The translations under genes were made by a program, and so were the position numbers. Below the pieces are notes generated by a model. It saw only the letters and a list, made by a program, of their open reading frames with translations, was not told where the DNA came from and did not search any database. A stretch of 64,000 bases of DNA, from contig NZ_CP066308.1 in assembly GCF_016406105.1 (NCBI RefSeq), forward strand, positions 941,501-1,005,500. The letters run 5' to 3'. Positions 53,103 through 62,097 of the stretch are shown here, piece by piece (positions within the stretch are counted from its first letter, which is position 1; each line of letters opens with the position of its first letter). The stretch comes from Brevibacillus composti. Lineage in GTDB: Bacteria > Bacillota > Bacilli > Brevibacillales > Brevibacillaceae.

Positions 53103-53813
53103 ATGCCTAAATTTATCATTGAAGACGATTTTTGGTCGTTATTCCCTCAGGCAAAAATCGGCATCGTAATTTGCCAGGGAATCGATAATTCAATACGGGA
53201 CATTGACATCTACGAGAAGCTGCTGCGAGAGGCGGAGAAGGAAGCACACAAATTCTTCAGCCTGGAGGAATTCAGCAGCAATCCCGTCATATCCGTTTGG
53301 CGAGAAGCTTTTCAGAAATTCAAGACAAAGAAAGGGGCAAGGTGCTCCATCGAAGCCCTGTTAAAAAGAGTGAAAAACGGCAACCAGATCGGAACCATCA
53401 ACCCGCTTGTCGACATCTATAATTCCATCTCATTGCGTTATGGGCTTCCGTGTGGCGGAGAGGACATCGACACTTTTGCCGGCGATATTCGGCTAACGCT
53501 GGCAAATGGCAACGAACCGTTTATCCCATTGGGAAGTGATGAAAATGCTCCGCCCTATGAGGGGGAAATTGTTTATAAAGACGAGGAAGGTGCCATCTGC
53601 AGATGCTGGAATTGGCGTGAAGCCCAGAGGACGATGCTCACAGAAAAAACGAAAAATGCATTCCTCTGCATAGAATGTATCGATGAAACGAGAAGCGATG
53701 AGTTTCATCTGGCGCTGAAAGAATTGTCTGAGTTGGTGTCGCATCATCTTGGCGGTACTGTGAAGATGGAAGTGTTAGATCGGAATCATAGGGAAATGAC
53801 GATCTTTGGGTAA
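53103..53813 (+). CDS. B3/B4 (PheT-like tRNA-binding fold) domain protein
   Basis: 236 residues resembling the stand-alone B3/B4 domain of phenylalanyl-tRNA synthetase beta (IGIVICQGI; NPLVDIYNSISLRYGLPCGGEDID; CRCWNWREAQRTMLT). Such proteins may edit mischarged tRNA or bind an amino acid. AAGGGAG lies before the ATG. Confidence 0.85.
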   Translation: MPKFIIEDDFWSLFPQAKIGIVICQGIDNSIRDIDIYEKLLREAEKEAHKFFSLEEFSSNPVISVWREAFQKFKTKKGARCSIEALLKRVKNGNQIGTINPLVDIYNSISLRYGLPCGGEDIDTFAGDIRLTLANGNEPFIPLGSDENAPPYEGEIVYKDEEGAICRCWNWREAQRTMLTEKTKNAFLCIECIDETRSDEFHLALKELSELVSHHLGGTVKMEVLDRNHREMTIFG

Positions 53814-53915
53814 GGGCAAGCAGCCGAGGCACTCACCGGGCAATGTCATCACTAAAGTCGTCCAAGCCTTATGATTTGCCAAATCCGGAAACAATACCTT
53901 CAGGAGGTGAAGGAG

Positions 53916-54083
53916 ATGTCTTTCGGAAATGAGGAGAAAAACGAAAAGCAGGAAATGGGCTATCACGGGAGCAACATGCACGGCTATTCGCTTACCAAGC
54001 GGGAGAAGAGCCTGGCGGAGCACGCAGGCGACGGTACCGTAGAGCCTGAAAAACAAGGGGAGAAAGTAAACGAGCTGGGGTAA
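53916..54083 (+). CDS. Small hydrophilic protein (55 residues)
   Basis: MSFGNEEKNEKQEMGYHG...: Glu/Lys/Gly-rich, no cysteine or membrane helix, with SLAEHAGDGTVEPEK in the second half. AGGAGG 8 bases upstream. A remnant of a second copy lies at 48821. Function unknown; located upstream of the cold-shock gene. Confidence 0.65.
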   Translation: MSFGNEEKNEKQEMGYHGSNMHGYSLTKREKSLAEHAGDGTVEPEKQGEKVNELG

Positions 54084-54239
54084 ACGCGACAGACGAGCGG
54101 CAGCAGCCGAATGATCGGCTCGACTGCGTGAAATATCCGCTGTTTCTCCGGCCGATGTTTAATTCTTGCTTCGTCTGGCAATACTAGACGAGCAGGATCA
54201 AAAATTGACCAGCAATTGTTAGAAGCTAGGAGGCAAAAC

Positions 54240-54440
54240 ATGGAACACGGTAAAGTAAAGTGGTTTAACAGCGAAAAAGGTTACGGGTTCATCGAGCGCG
54301 AGGGTGGAGAGGACGTATTCGTTCACTTTTCCGCCATTCAGGAAGAAGGGTACAAATCCTTGGAAGAGGGCCAAGAGGTCACGTTTGAAATCGAGACAGG
54401 CCAGCGGGGGCCCCAAGCCACCAATGTTCGCAAAGTCTAG
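54240..54440 (+). CDS. Cold-shock protein (CspA family)
   Basis: 66-residue single-strand nucleic acid chaperone. RNP1 KGYGFIERE and RNP2 VFVHFSAI are present, with starting [15 protein letters not shown] 6 bases before the ATG. The leader is about 150 bases or less; cold-shock leaders are often regulatory but no conserved box was identified. Confidence 0.95.
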   Translation: MEHGKVKWFNSEKGYGFIEREGGEDVFVHFSAIQEEGYKSLEEGQEVTFEIETGQRGPQATNVRKV

Positions 54441-54464
54441 CCGCGATTAAGGAAAGACAAGATA

Positions 54465-54492
54465 AAACAGACTCCTAGGGGTCTGTTTTTTT
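54465..54492 (+). terminator. Terminator of the cold-shock gene
   Basis: AACAGAC/GTCTGTT stem, TTTTTTT tail. Confidence 0.88.
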
Positions 54493-54593
54493 ATGTCCGC
54501 TGGCGATTATCAGATGAAAAACATCGTTTTTGAGGAATAAACGGGCACTTTGCCGGCGATACTGGTACTGACGCTGTTAACAACCTTTTTCAG

Positions 54594-54621
54594 CCCCGCT
54601 CCTCTAGCGGGGGATTTTTTT
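54594..54621 (+). terminator. Orphan plus-strand terminator
   Basis: CCCCGC-tcctcta-GCGGGG followed by GATTTTTTTT. It lies 100 bases after the cold-shock terminator with no ORF in between, so it may end an unrecognised small RNA or act as a back-up. Confidence 0.7.
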
Positions 54622-54658
54622 TGGTTTCGGAATGGGGACAAACGCTTGTCCGCCTTTT

Positions 54659-54687
54659 TTGCCATTTCTCGCCATTTGTAGTATCAT
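54659..54687 (+). promoter_or_regulatory. Promoter of the 70-residue gene
   Basis: TTGCCA (54659-54664), 17-base spacer, TATCAT (54682-54687). Confidence 0.5.
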
Positions 54688-54726
54688 ACATCTATGCAAA
54701 CAAATGTTCTGGAAGTGGGGAGAATC

Positions 54727-54939
54727 ATGATCAAAACGATACTCGTACCTGTGGACCGGAGGATGCAGCGCGTTCCCGTCCTGACGTCCCAGCATCTGAA
54801 AGCCTACCAGATGATTACCGCCGGCACAGACATCGACCGATTGATCAAGGATCGCAGGATGAGGAGAATCGTAAGTGAACTGTGCCGATTGGGCTGGGTG
54901 GAGCCGCGCAGCAGCAGGCGACCGTCCAATTGTGGATAA
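54727..54939 (+). CDS. Hypothetical basic protein (70 residues)
   Basis: MIKTILVPVDRRMQRVPVLTSQHL...: basic (many Arg), one helix (DIDRLIKDRRMRRIVSELCRLGW), ends with Arg/Ser. GGGGAG 4 bases upstream of ATG. It has its own promoter. No known family. Confidence 0.5.
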   Translation: MIKTILVPVDRRMQRVPVLTSQHLKAYQMITAGTDIDRLIKDRRMRRIVSELCRLGWVEPRSSRRPSNCG

Positions 54940-55045
54940 TATGCGGGGAAAATTCACAGAATTTTAACTCTTGTCGTAAAAAAAGATCACATTTATGGGG
55001 TACACTATAGGTGACTACAGGACAGCATCGAAAGGGGTAAGAGTC

Positions 55046-55168
55046 TTGAACCTGGTATTAACCGAAGTGCTTTGCAAAGAATGCAAGGCTCGTCTCTCAG
55101 AGTATGAGATCGAAAATAACGACTCATATTGCATGGATTGCTACAAGGAGCTTGATGAGAATAAATAA
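55046..55168 (+). CDS. 40-residue zinc-finger-like protein
   Basis: Starts with TTG at 55046 (AAAGGGG 8 bases upstream). Two CXXC pairs, CKEC (10-13) and CMDC (29-32), separated by 15 residues, are spaced to bind one zinc. Similar in design to YhfH-type mini-proteins but not clearly the same family. A strong terminator follows 16 bases after the stop codon. Confidence 0.6.
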   Translation: MNLVLTEVLCKECKARLSEYEIENNDSYCMDCYKELDENK

Positions 55169-55183
55169 TGTGGAGAGCAACAT

Positions 55184-55218
55184 CCCGTCTTTGCCCCGAG
55201 CAGAGACGGGTTTTTTTT
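55184..55218 (+). terminator. Terminator of the zinc-finger mini-protein gene
   Basis: CCCGTCT/AGACGGG stem followed by T8. Confidence 0.88.
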
Positions 55219-55357
55219 GGCTGGTAGCGGACTCGCAGGCTTATTTCATCCAGGCGCTTAGACCTGAAAAATTTTCATGGACAGGGACCTTGGTCACGTC
55301 GTACCATAAATTTCATAAATCAAGACAAAGACATCGACGTCCTAGGAGTGGTCCCCT

Positions 55358-57453
55358 TTGCTATTTGGCAGCATCAAGACAAAAATCATGCTTGCAATCG
55401 TGCTTTGTTCTGTCCTCACCGTATCCTTGGTCGGATTTGCTTCCTGGTATTCCAGCAAACAGATGATTGAGGAACAGATGTATCAGAATGCGCAGTACCT
55501 GGTTGAAAATAAAGCCAAAGATCTGAACAATACCATCGAGAAGATTGAGTCTTCCGTAGACTATCTCTCCGTGGCAGTCCTGTCCATGCTCGATGATGTG
55601 GAGAAATTTAAGACGGATGACGGCTACATCTATTCGCTTCAGGAAAAAGTAAGGCCCATCGCAGAGAATATTGCCAAAGAGACCAATGGAGCGATGGCGT
55701 TTTACGTCAGATTTAACCCCGAATACTCCGCCCCTACCTCTGGTCTGTTTCATGCGGACACCGACGGAGACGGGACGATCGAACCATTGACTCCGACCGA
55801 CTTCAGCCAGTACGATCCGAATGACTTGGAGCATGTCGGCTGGTACTACATCCCGGTAAAGGCTGGCAAGCCGACCTGGATGGACCCCTACCGCAATGAA
55901 AATATCGGCGTGGACATGATCAGCTATGTGATTCCCCTGGAAAAAGGCGGGGAATCCATCGGCGTCGTTGGCATGGACATCAATTTTCAGCTCTTCACCG
56001 ATGTGGTCGGGCAGATCAAGCCCTATGAGCATAGCTTTGCCGCTCTGCTTAATTCCGCACAGCATTACCTCATTCACCCCGCTTATACGGCGAAAGAAAA
56101 CCTATCCGATGTGGATGCCGCCCTGTTTGAACAGCTTGGCAAAAGCGAATCAGGGGTCATCCGCTTGCAAAAAGAGGCAAATGAAATTGTTTCTTACGCC
56201 AAACTTTCCAATGGTTTTACCCTCACCGTCACTTCTGCGGAGGCAGATGTGTATCATGCCCTCAATCAATTGACCGGGATGCTCCTCGTCATTTTGGGCG
56301 GCGTATTTCTGTTGGCCCTCCTGATCGCATTCTGGACGGGCAATCGGCTGTTCCGCCCGCTGCGCAGATTGGTATCTGATATGGAGAAAGTAAAGGACGG
56401 CGATTTGACGGTCCGCACTCCGATTCAGACCCGAGATGAAATGGCCCTAATCGGCACACAGTTCAACCGGATGGTAGAAGAGCTGGGGCACTTGACCAAA
56501 AGCATTCACCTGGTGTCAGCGGAAATCAAAACGTCTTCCGAAGCGCTGGCCGCCTTCTCGGAGGAAGTCACCGCCTCCTCGGAGGAAATGTCCGCCTCTG
56601 TCGAGGAGATCGCAGACGCAAACAGGCAGCAGTCCGTCTCGATTGACACCTGTGTCCGCATCACGTCCGATCTGTCTCACAAGTTTCAAGAGCTCCAGGA
56701 TGAGACGGGGGGGGGGTGGTGGTCAGTCAACTGGACGGAATGAACGGAGAGAACAGACGAACCTTTGAACTGATCAGGCAGCTGGAGGAAAAAACAGCCA
56801 GAAACGAACAGGCCGCGGTCCAGATCGAAGCGATCGTCACGCAATTAAAGCAGCAAGCCCAAAGTATATCCGACATCATGGGCACGATCAGCGGGATCGC
56901 CGATCAAACCAATCTGCTGGCTTTGAACGCGTCGATCGAATCGGCACGGGCGGGAGAGTGGGGCCGGGGCTTTGCGGTCGTGGCCGATGAGATCCGCAAG
57001 CTGGCCGAACAGTCCAAACAGGCATCCGACCACATCCAGCGGATCGTCATGGCCGTTCAGGAAAACTCCTACCAGACGGTAGACGCCATGCAGGAAGTGA
57101 AGGCAAGTACGGGCGAACAGGTACAGGCCGCGAGAGATGTGAGCGAAGCCGTATCCACGATGTCTGCCACCATACGCACCATCGCGAAAAAAATCGAACA
57201 GCATGGCCAGATCGTCACGGGCCTTGGCGCCAATGCAGCCCAACTGGTCAGTGAGATGGAATACATCTCGTCGATTGCCCAGGAGAGCGCTGCCTCCTCA
57301 AGTCAGGTGGCGGCTGTCGTCCATCAGCAGGTGCGGGATTATGAGACTGTCACGATCTCGGCGGAGCTGATGAATCAGATGGTGGCAGAATTGGGCGGCA
57401 CGGTGAGCAAATTTATCGTCGAAGGCGAGTTGTCGCCGATTCCACGTGCATAG
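55358..57453 (+). pseudogene. Methyl-accepting chemotaxis protein split at a G10 tract
   Basis: Starts with TTG at 55358 (AGGAG 9 bases upstream). First frame (55358-56743): membrane helix 10-30, extracytoplasmic dCache-type sensor to about 300, second helix near 305-325, HAMP near 326-378 and the beginning of the signalling coiled coil. At 56707-56716 ten G shift the frame; the rest continues in another frame to 57453 with the conserved hairpin tip ([41 protein letters not shown]) and a methylation helix. Eight or eleven G would restore one continuous receptor of about 700 residues. Either phase variation, inactivation or a sequencing error. Confidence 0.85.
56707..56716 (+). repeat. Homopolymer G10 tract within the chemotaxis receptor gene
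   Basis: Ten consecutive G inside coding sequence, exactly where the two halves of the receptor change frame. Confidence 0.9.
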
Positions 57454-57480
57454 TACAAACCTTTGTCATCAAGCGCAAAT

Positions 57481-57520
57481 CAGCAGCTGCTCGCCTCATC
57501 AGGGAGCAGCTGTTTTGCTT
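57481..57520 (+). terminator. Terminator of the chemotaxis receptor gene
   Basis: CAGCTGCTC/GAGCAGCTG stem followed by TTTTGCTT. Confidence 0.8.
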
Positions 57521-57662
57521 GTTGCGGGACCGGGCCGGACAGACCGTCACAGAGAGGCTGCGGCAGAATGGAATGAAGTTGGATTCCGATTTGGCGGAAA
57601 GAAGTGTAAAATGGAACATATCTTTAGAATATTCAGTATACATTTACCCGGGAGGAATGATC

Positions 57663-58886
57663 ATGAACTTTGACGTGGAACGGCATCGGCTGGATTTTCC
57701 ATCGCTGCAGCGAAAGGTAGGAGATCAGCCAGCAGCCTATCTGGATGGTCCGGGGGGGACTCAGGTGCCCCGTTCGGTAATCGCCGCGATCGCCCGCTAC
57801 TATGAGACGAGCAACGCCAATGCGCACGGCCCCTTTGTCACCAGCGAGGAGACGGACCGCATCGTCGAGCAGACCAGAGAGCGGATGGCCGCGCTCTTGG
57901 GTGCGCCTTCGCCCGCGTGCATCTCGTTTGGGGCCAATATGACCTCGCTCGCTTTTGCGCTTGCCAGAGGCTTGTCCCGGCTGATTGCGCCCGGTGACGA
58001 GGTGATCATCACGGACCTGGATCATGAAGCGAATCGCGGCCCTTGGCAGACGCTGGCCGAACGGGGAGCGGTCATCCATTCGGTCCGCATGACGCCGGAT
58101 GGACAACTGGATATGGCGCAACTGCAATCCTTGCTTTCCGCAAAGACCAAACTGGTCGCGGTCGGCTATTCGTCCAATTCGCTGGGAACGGTGAATGACT
58201 TGGCCACCATCCGCGAGTGGAGCCGAGCGGCGGGCGCCTGGATGATCGTCGATGCGGTTCATTACGCTCCCCATTTTCCGGTGGATGTGACAACGCTTGA
58301 TCCCGATTTTTTACTATGCTCCGCCTACAAATTTTATGGCCCGCACGTCGGGATTCTCTACACTCGTCCCGGCTTGCTTGATCAGGTGCAGACAGACAGG
58401 CTTCGGCCGCAATCTGCCGAGTCCCCGTACCGGATCGAGACAGGAACGCTCAATTTCGCTGCCCTCGCCGGGGTGAGCGCGGCTGTCGATTATCTGGCCG
58501 GATACGGCGAAGGGGAGACGCTCCGCGAACGGATCATACACGGAATGACGAGAATCCACGCTTACGAAGAGGAGCTGGCCCGCCACTTGTGCGAACAGCT
58601 TTCCGCGATTCCGCAAGTGACGGTCTACGGGCAGCGGTTTGGAGCAGGATTGCGGGCGCCGACCGTTTCGTTTACTGTAGCGGGGGCCGATTCAGGCGAG
58701 GTGGCGAAGCGGCTGGGCGAGCAAGGATTATTTGTCTGGGGCGGCCACTTTTACGCCATGCGCGTAGTCGAATCGCTAGGCCTGGAAAAAACAGGGGGAC
58801 TCGTCCGGGTGGGCATCTCGCTATACAATACCCGGGAGGAAATCGAGCGCGTGTGTCAATGCGTGGAGGAGCTGCTGCGGCCGTAG
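57663..58886 (+). CDS. Cysteine-desulfurase-like aminotransferase class V protein
   Basis: 407-residue PLP enzyme of the desulfurase-like (VC1184/TIGR01976) subfamily: YLDGPGGTQVP near 25, SFGANMTSLAFAL, DLDHEANRGPW, and lysine in CSAYKFYGPHVG. The catalytic role in sulfur mobilisation is unproven for this subfamily. GGAGG lies 7 bases before ATG 57663. Confidence 0.85.
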   Translation: MNFDVERHRLDFPSLQRKVGDQPAAYLDGPGGTQVPRSVIAAIARYYETSNANAHGPFVTSEETDRIVEQTRERMAALLGAPSPACISFGANMTSLAFALARGLSRLIAPGDEVIITDLDHEANRGPWQTLAERGAVIHSVRMTPDGQLDMAQLQSLLSAKTKLVAVGYSSNSLGTVNDLATIREWSRAAGAWMIVDAVHYAPHFPVDVTTLDPDFLLCSAYKFYGPHVGILYTRPGLLDQVQTDRLRPQSAESPYRIETGTLNFAALAGVSAAVDYLAGYGEGETLRERIIHGMTRIHAYEEELARHLCEQLSAIPQVTVYGQRFGAGLRAPTVSFTVAGADSGEVAKRLGEQGLFVWGGHFYAMRVVESLGLEKTGGLVRVGISLYNTREEIERVCQCVEELLRP

Positions 58887-58920
58887 CGGGATTACGCCGA
58901 CTGGGCTGGACACGGGGTTG

Positions 58921-58949
58921 GTATATTCCGGTTATAAATTGGAATGCTG
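58921..58949 (+). promoter_or_regulatory. Possible forespore-sigma promoter of cdaS
   Basis: GTATA (58921-58925), 17-base spacer and AATGCTG (58943-58949) resemble sigma-F/G elements (GTATA; CATNNTA) only partially. Forespore expression is known for B. subtilis cdaS. Confidence 0.3.
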
Positions 58950-58993
58950 TGAATACGGACCCGTTTTACAGCCCAGAGGGGAGGCGACCGCAG

Positions 58994-59605
58994 ATGGATC
59001 TGCAGGATTGCGACCTGTCACCGATGAAGCTAAAGGTGGAGCAGGAATTGAAAGAGTTGATTGGCGACATGGAACGAAGTCTGGCCCAGATGGCTGACGA
59101 CAATCAGTGCGTCCTCGGCAACCTGGATCAGATTAGGCGGAGACTCGCCGGGATCGAAGCGACGTCTGCCTCCTTTTACCTCTACTGCTACCTAGCGCCC
59201 TACACGGACAAATACCTCGATCTGTCCCAGACCATCCAGCGGCTGTCGCAGCGCAGACACGGCGCTCTGGTCGTCATCGAGCGGACAGATCCGCTGGATT
59301 CGTGGATGCAGCGCGGGACGATGATTGACGCGGCGGTAAGCAGCACGCTGTTGGAATCGATCTTTTATCCCGGCAGTCCGCTTCATGACGGAGCCGTCCT
59401 GATTCGCGCCAATTCCATCGTATCGGCGGGCAATGTGCTTCCGCTCTCCGGCTCCAGCCTGGTAGACCCCAATCTCGGCACACGCCATCGGGCAGCGCTT
59501 GGTCTGACGGAGAAAAGCGATGCGCTGGTGTTGATCGTATCAGAAGAGACGGGGCAAGCCCGCTTTGCTTATAAAGGAAGGCTGTATCCCTTGCCATCCG
59601 TGTAA
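58994..59605 (+). CDS. cdaS: Diadenylate cyclase, sporulation-type
   Basis: 203 residues. Two N-terminal helices (10-60, the inhibitory YojJ-type region) are followed by a DAC (DisA_N) domain that makes c-di-AMP from two ATP. The catalytic DGA (132-134, in SPLHDGAVLI) and RHR (164-166, GTRHRAALG) motifs are intact. No membrane helices (unlike CdaA) and no DNA-binding domain (unlike DisA), so it fits CdaS. GGGAGG precedes the ATG. Confidence 0.9.
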   Translation: MDLQDCDLSPMKLKVEQELKELIGDMERSLAQMADDNQCVLGNLDQIRRRLAGIEATSASFYLYCYLAPYTDKYLDLSQTIQRLSQRRHGALVVIERTDPLDSWMQRGTMIDAAVSSTLLESIFYPGSPLHDGAVLIRANSIVSAGNVLPLSGSSLVDPNLGTRHRAALGLTEKSDALVLIVSEETGQARFAYKGRLYPLPSV

Positions 59606-59650
59606 AAACGGCATGGTGCAGGGGAGGCAGCTTCCTTTTTTGTCTTTTTT

Positions 59651-59662
59651 GGTAACGTTTGC
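59651..59662 (+). promoter_or_regulatory. LacI-type half-matching operator
   Basis: GGTAACGTTTGC, one half matching the palindrome at 59715, 64 bases upstream of it. Confidence 0.45.
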
Positions 59663-59714
59663 ATAAAACAAATGGATGAAACATTGTATTTTATGTCATA
59701 ATTTAAGTAATTTC

Positions 59715-59726
59715 GCAAACGTTTGC
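59715..59726 (+). promoter_or_regulatory. LacI-type palindromic operator
   Basis: Perfect palindrome GCAAACGTTTGC (central CG as in LacI/PurR/CcpA-type sites), 18 bases before the regulator's start codon and downstream of a CATAAT -10. Suggests autorepression; a CcpA site is also possible. Confidence 0.65.
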
Positions 59727-59744
59727 AAAACAGGTGGTGAATCG

Positions 59745-60770
59745 ATGGGCATCTCCATCAAAGATATCGCGAGGGCATTGAACATTTCCCCAAGCACGGT
59801 TTCACGTGCATTGAACGGTGCGTACGGGGTCAAAAAAGAAACGAGAGAACAAATCCTGGAGATGGCCAGGGAAAAGGGCTACGTGCCGCATCTGGGCGCA
59901 AAGGAACTGGTTAACAAAAGGAGCAATCTGATCGGGTTGATTATCCCGGAGACGGATTTCGAGGTGCGTCCTGCTTTTTTCGAAACGTTTCCATCGCTGA
60001 TCAAAACGCTGCGGATGTACGGCAAAGAAACGATTATGATTTCGCTGCCCCCCGACCGGTATGAACCGGGAGAATTGCCGCGAATATGCAAGGCTCGCAA
60101 GCTCGAGGGCGTTGTTGTTTTGCCGGGGTTCTTGGAAAATCACCCGGTGCTGCGCGACGTTCTGGACATGAAGCTTGCGGCTGTGGTGCTGGAAGAGAGC
60201 ACACAGGGACGGCACTGCTCCAATCTGGGCACCGATGAAGTAGACGGGGCTTGTCGGGCAGTTCGGCATCTGATCCAGTCGGGGCACCGCAGAATCGGCT
60301 TTGTAAATGGCCCCCGTGATCTGGTTTACATTTGCAAACTGCGGTATGAAGGCTATCTGAAGGCGTTGCAGGAGGCTGGAATTCCCTTCGATGCCCGATG
60401 CGTGATCGACAGCGACTTCACCGGGAGAGGCGGAGCGCGAAGTGTGCTCACTCTGATAGAGCGCAATCCCGGGATGACCGCCGTCTTTTTTGCCAACGAT
60501 TTGATGGCGATGGGAGCGATCCATGCTTTGCAGGAGCAGGGCATGCGCGTTCCCGACCAGCTCTCTGTGATGGGATACGACGGGCTTTTCGTGGGCGCCT
60601 ATTTCACTCCACCGCTGACCACTGTTCAAATCGATCATGCGAGAATCGGCATCAGCGCCGCCGAAATGCTGATGGAGCTGATGAACGGGCAGACGGGCAG
60701 AAGCCGCGTCGTGAAGCCGGAGCTGGTCATCCGGGAGAGTGTCAAAATCTTGCCATCCTTTGATAATTGA
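59745..60770 (+). CDS. LacI-family regulator
   Basis: 341 residues: helix-turn-helix (SIKDIARALNISPSTVSRALNG) with hinge, then a periplasmic-binding-like effector domain (LIGLIIPETDF; VVVLPGFL; FVNGPRDL; GYDGLFVGAYFTPPLTTVQ). Ligand unknown. AGGTGG lies 7 bases before ATG 59745. Leads the amidohydrolase and Tct genes, which it probably controls. Confidence 0.92.
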   Translation: MGISIKDIARALNISPSTVSRALNGAYGVKKETREQILEMAREKGYVPHLGAKELVNKRSNLIGLIIPETDFEVRPAFFETFPSLIKTLRMYGKETIMISLPPDRYEPGELPRICKARKLEGVVVLPGFLENHPVLRDVLDMKLAAVVLEESTQGRHCSNLGTDEVDGACRAVRHLIQSGHRRIGFVNGPRDLVYICKLRYEGYLKALQEAGIPFDARCVIDSDFTGRGGARSVLTLIERNPGMTAVFFANDLMAMGAIHALQEQGMRVPDQLSVMGYDGLFVGAYFTPPLTTVQIDHARIGISAAEMLMELMNGQTGRSRVVKPELVIRESVKILPSFDN

Positions 60771-60780
60771 GGTGTTTTTG

Positions 60781-61896
60781 ATGAAGAGACGGACGCTGTA
60801 TCTAGCAGGGGTTACCGCTGCAAGCCTCCTCCTGCTGGCGGGCTATCTACTGGTGAATCGCGATGCGGGAGGACTTCCGTATGTGTACCAGCCTGATCCC
60901 GCCATGCGCACAATCATTTTGGAGGCCCGGGAGAAGGGAGGCAGCCTGCCGCTCGCGGAGAAGTACAAAGATTTGAAAGTAATCGACGTCCATAATCACG
61001 ATGGGCCTCACACAGAGTTCACCGGGCCGATCTGGGATCAATACCACATCGACAAGGTTGTCCTGTTTGGAGCGGTCAGTGAACCGGCTGCCATGCGTGA
61101 CGATCAGCTTACCTGGCGGGCTTTTTCCAAAAATCCGGATCGGTACTACCCGTTCTTCTCCGGATTTAACATGCATACGTCGGAAGGCATCGAGATCGTG
61201 AAAAAAAATCTGGAGCAAGGCTTCATGGGGATTGGCGAGGTGATCGCCGCCTCTACCAGTTCGCCCGTCACTTCCAAGGTGGCGTGGAAAGGGGATAACC
61301 CGATGGATGGCCTGCTTCCCGAAGTGTATCGATTGTGCGCGCAGTACCAGGTGCCGATCCTGCTGCACATGGATCCGCTCGCAGGGAACCAGATCCTGTA
61401 TCTGCGGGAAGCCTTGCAAGCCCACCCCGAGACGAAAATGATTCTGGCCCATGGAAATGCTGCGGCCGTTTCCAATAATGCCGCACTGCTTGCCAGTCTG
61501 CTGGAAGAGAACGCCAATCTGTACATCGATTTTTTTGCAGGCCATTCGGCAATCTCGGGCGACAAGGAGATCGACGAGTACATACCGGTGATGGAAAGGT
61601 TCCCCGACCGCTTCTTTTTGAGCACAGACAGCGGCTACGGCATGAACTACGATCGAGCCTACGAAGCGATATACCGGGTGATCGACAAGCTCTCGCCAGA
61701 TACTGCCGTAAAAATTTCCCATGAAAATTTTGAGCGGCTGATGGAGGAGCAGACACCGACGCATACGCAAAGAGAGTTGTTGAAGCAGTTATCCGCGGAG
61801 ACAGGGGAAGCAATCGCGGGAGAGGCGATGAACAAACGCATGGCTTCCAAGCTGATCAAAGAACTGGAAGCGAAAAAACGAGCGGTCAAAAAGTAA
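60781..61896 (+). CDS. Membrane-anchored amidohydrolase
   Basis: 371 residues. One N-terminal hydrophobic anchor (7-24), then an amidohydrolase-2 (PF04909-like) TIM barrel: metal motif IDVHNHDG near residue 71, HMDP, AHGNAA and DSGYG near the end. Probably acts outside the cell on a small carboxylate-related substrate; reaction unknown. Starts 10 bases after the LacI stop. GAGGTG precedes the ATG. Confidence 0.8.
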   Translation: MKRRTLYLAGVTAASLLLLAGYLLVNRDAGGLPYVYQPDPAMRTIILEAREKGGSLPLAEKYKDLKVIDVHNHDGPHTEFTGPIWDQYHIDKVVLFGAVSEPAAMRDDQLTWRAFSKNPDRYYPFFSGFNMHTSEGIEIVKKNLEQGFMGIGEVIAASTSSPVTSKVAWKGDNPMDGLLPEVYRLCAQYQVPILLHMDPLAGNQILYLREALQAHPETKMILAHGNAAAVSNNAALLASLLEENANLYIDFFAGHSAISGDKEIDEYIPVMERFPDRFFLSTDSGYGMNYDRAYEAIYRVIDKLSPDTAVKISHENFERLMEEQTPTHTQRELLKQLSAETGEAIAGEAMNKRMASKLIKELEAKKRAVKK

Positions 61897-61918
61897 GAGC
61901 TGATCCGCAAGACATCAA

Positions 61919-61975
61919 AAGCAGGCTGAAAGTCAGGGAAGCAGCCCTGTCTCTTTGGCCTGTTTTCTTTTTTAC
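61919..61975 (+). terminator. Terminator between the amidohydrolase and tctB
   Basis: AGCAGGC...GCCTG outer stem, inner CAGGG/CCCTG, followed by TTTTCTTTTTT. It may only partly stop transcription into tctB. Confidence 0.6.
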
Positions 61976-62097
61976 CATCTGCCAACGGATTTTCCCCGCG
62001 CCAATCTTGCTGTGGTCAGGTAAAGAGCAGTTGAAACGTAACACTCTGGGCGCCTGTGCCATAGGCTGTTGTATGGTTCAGAGGGTGAGGTGAAGAT

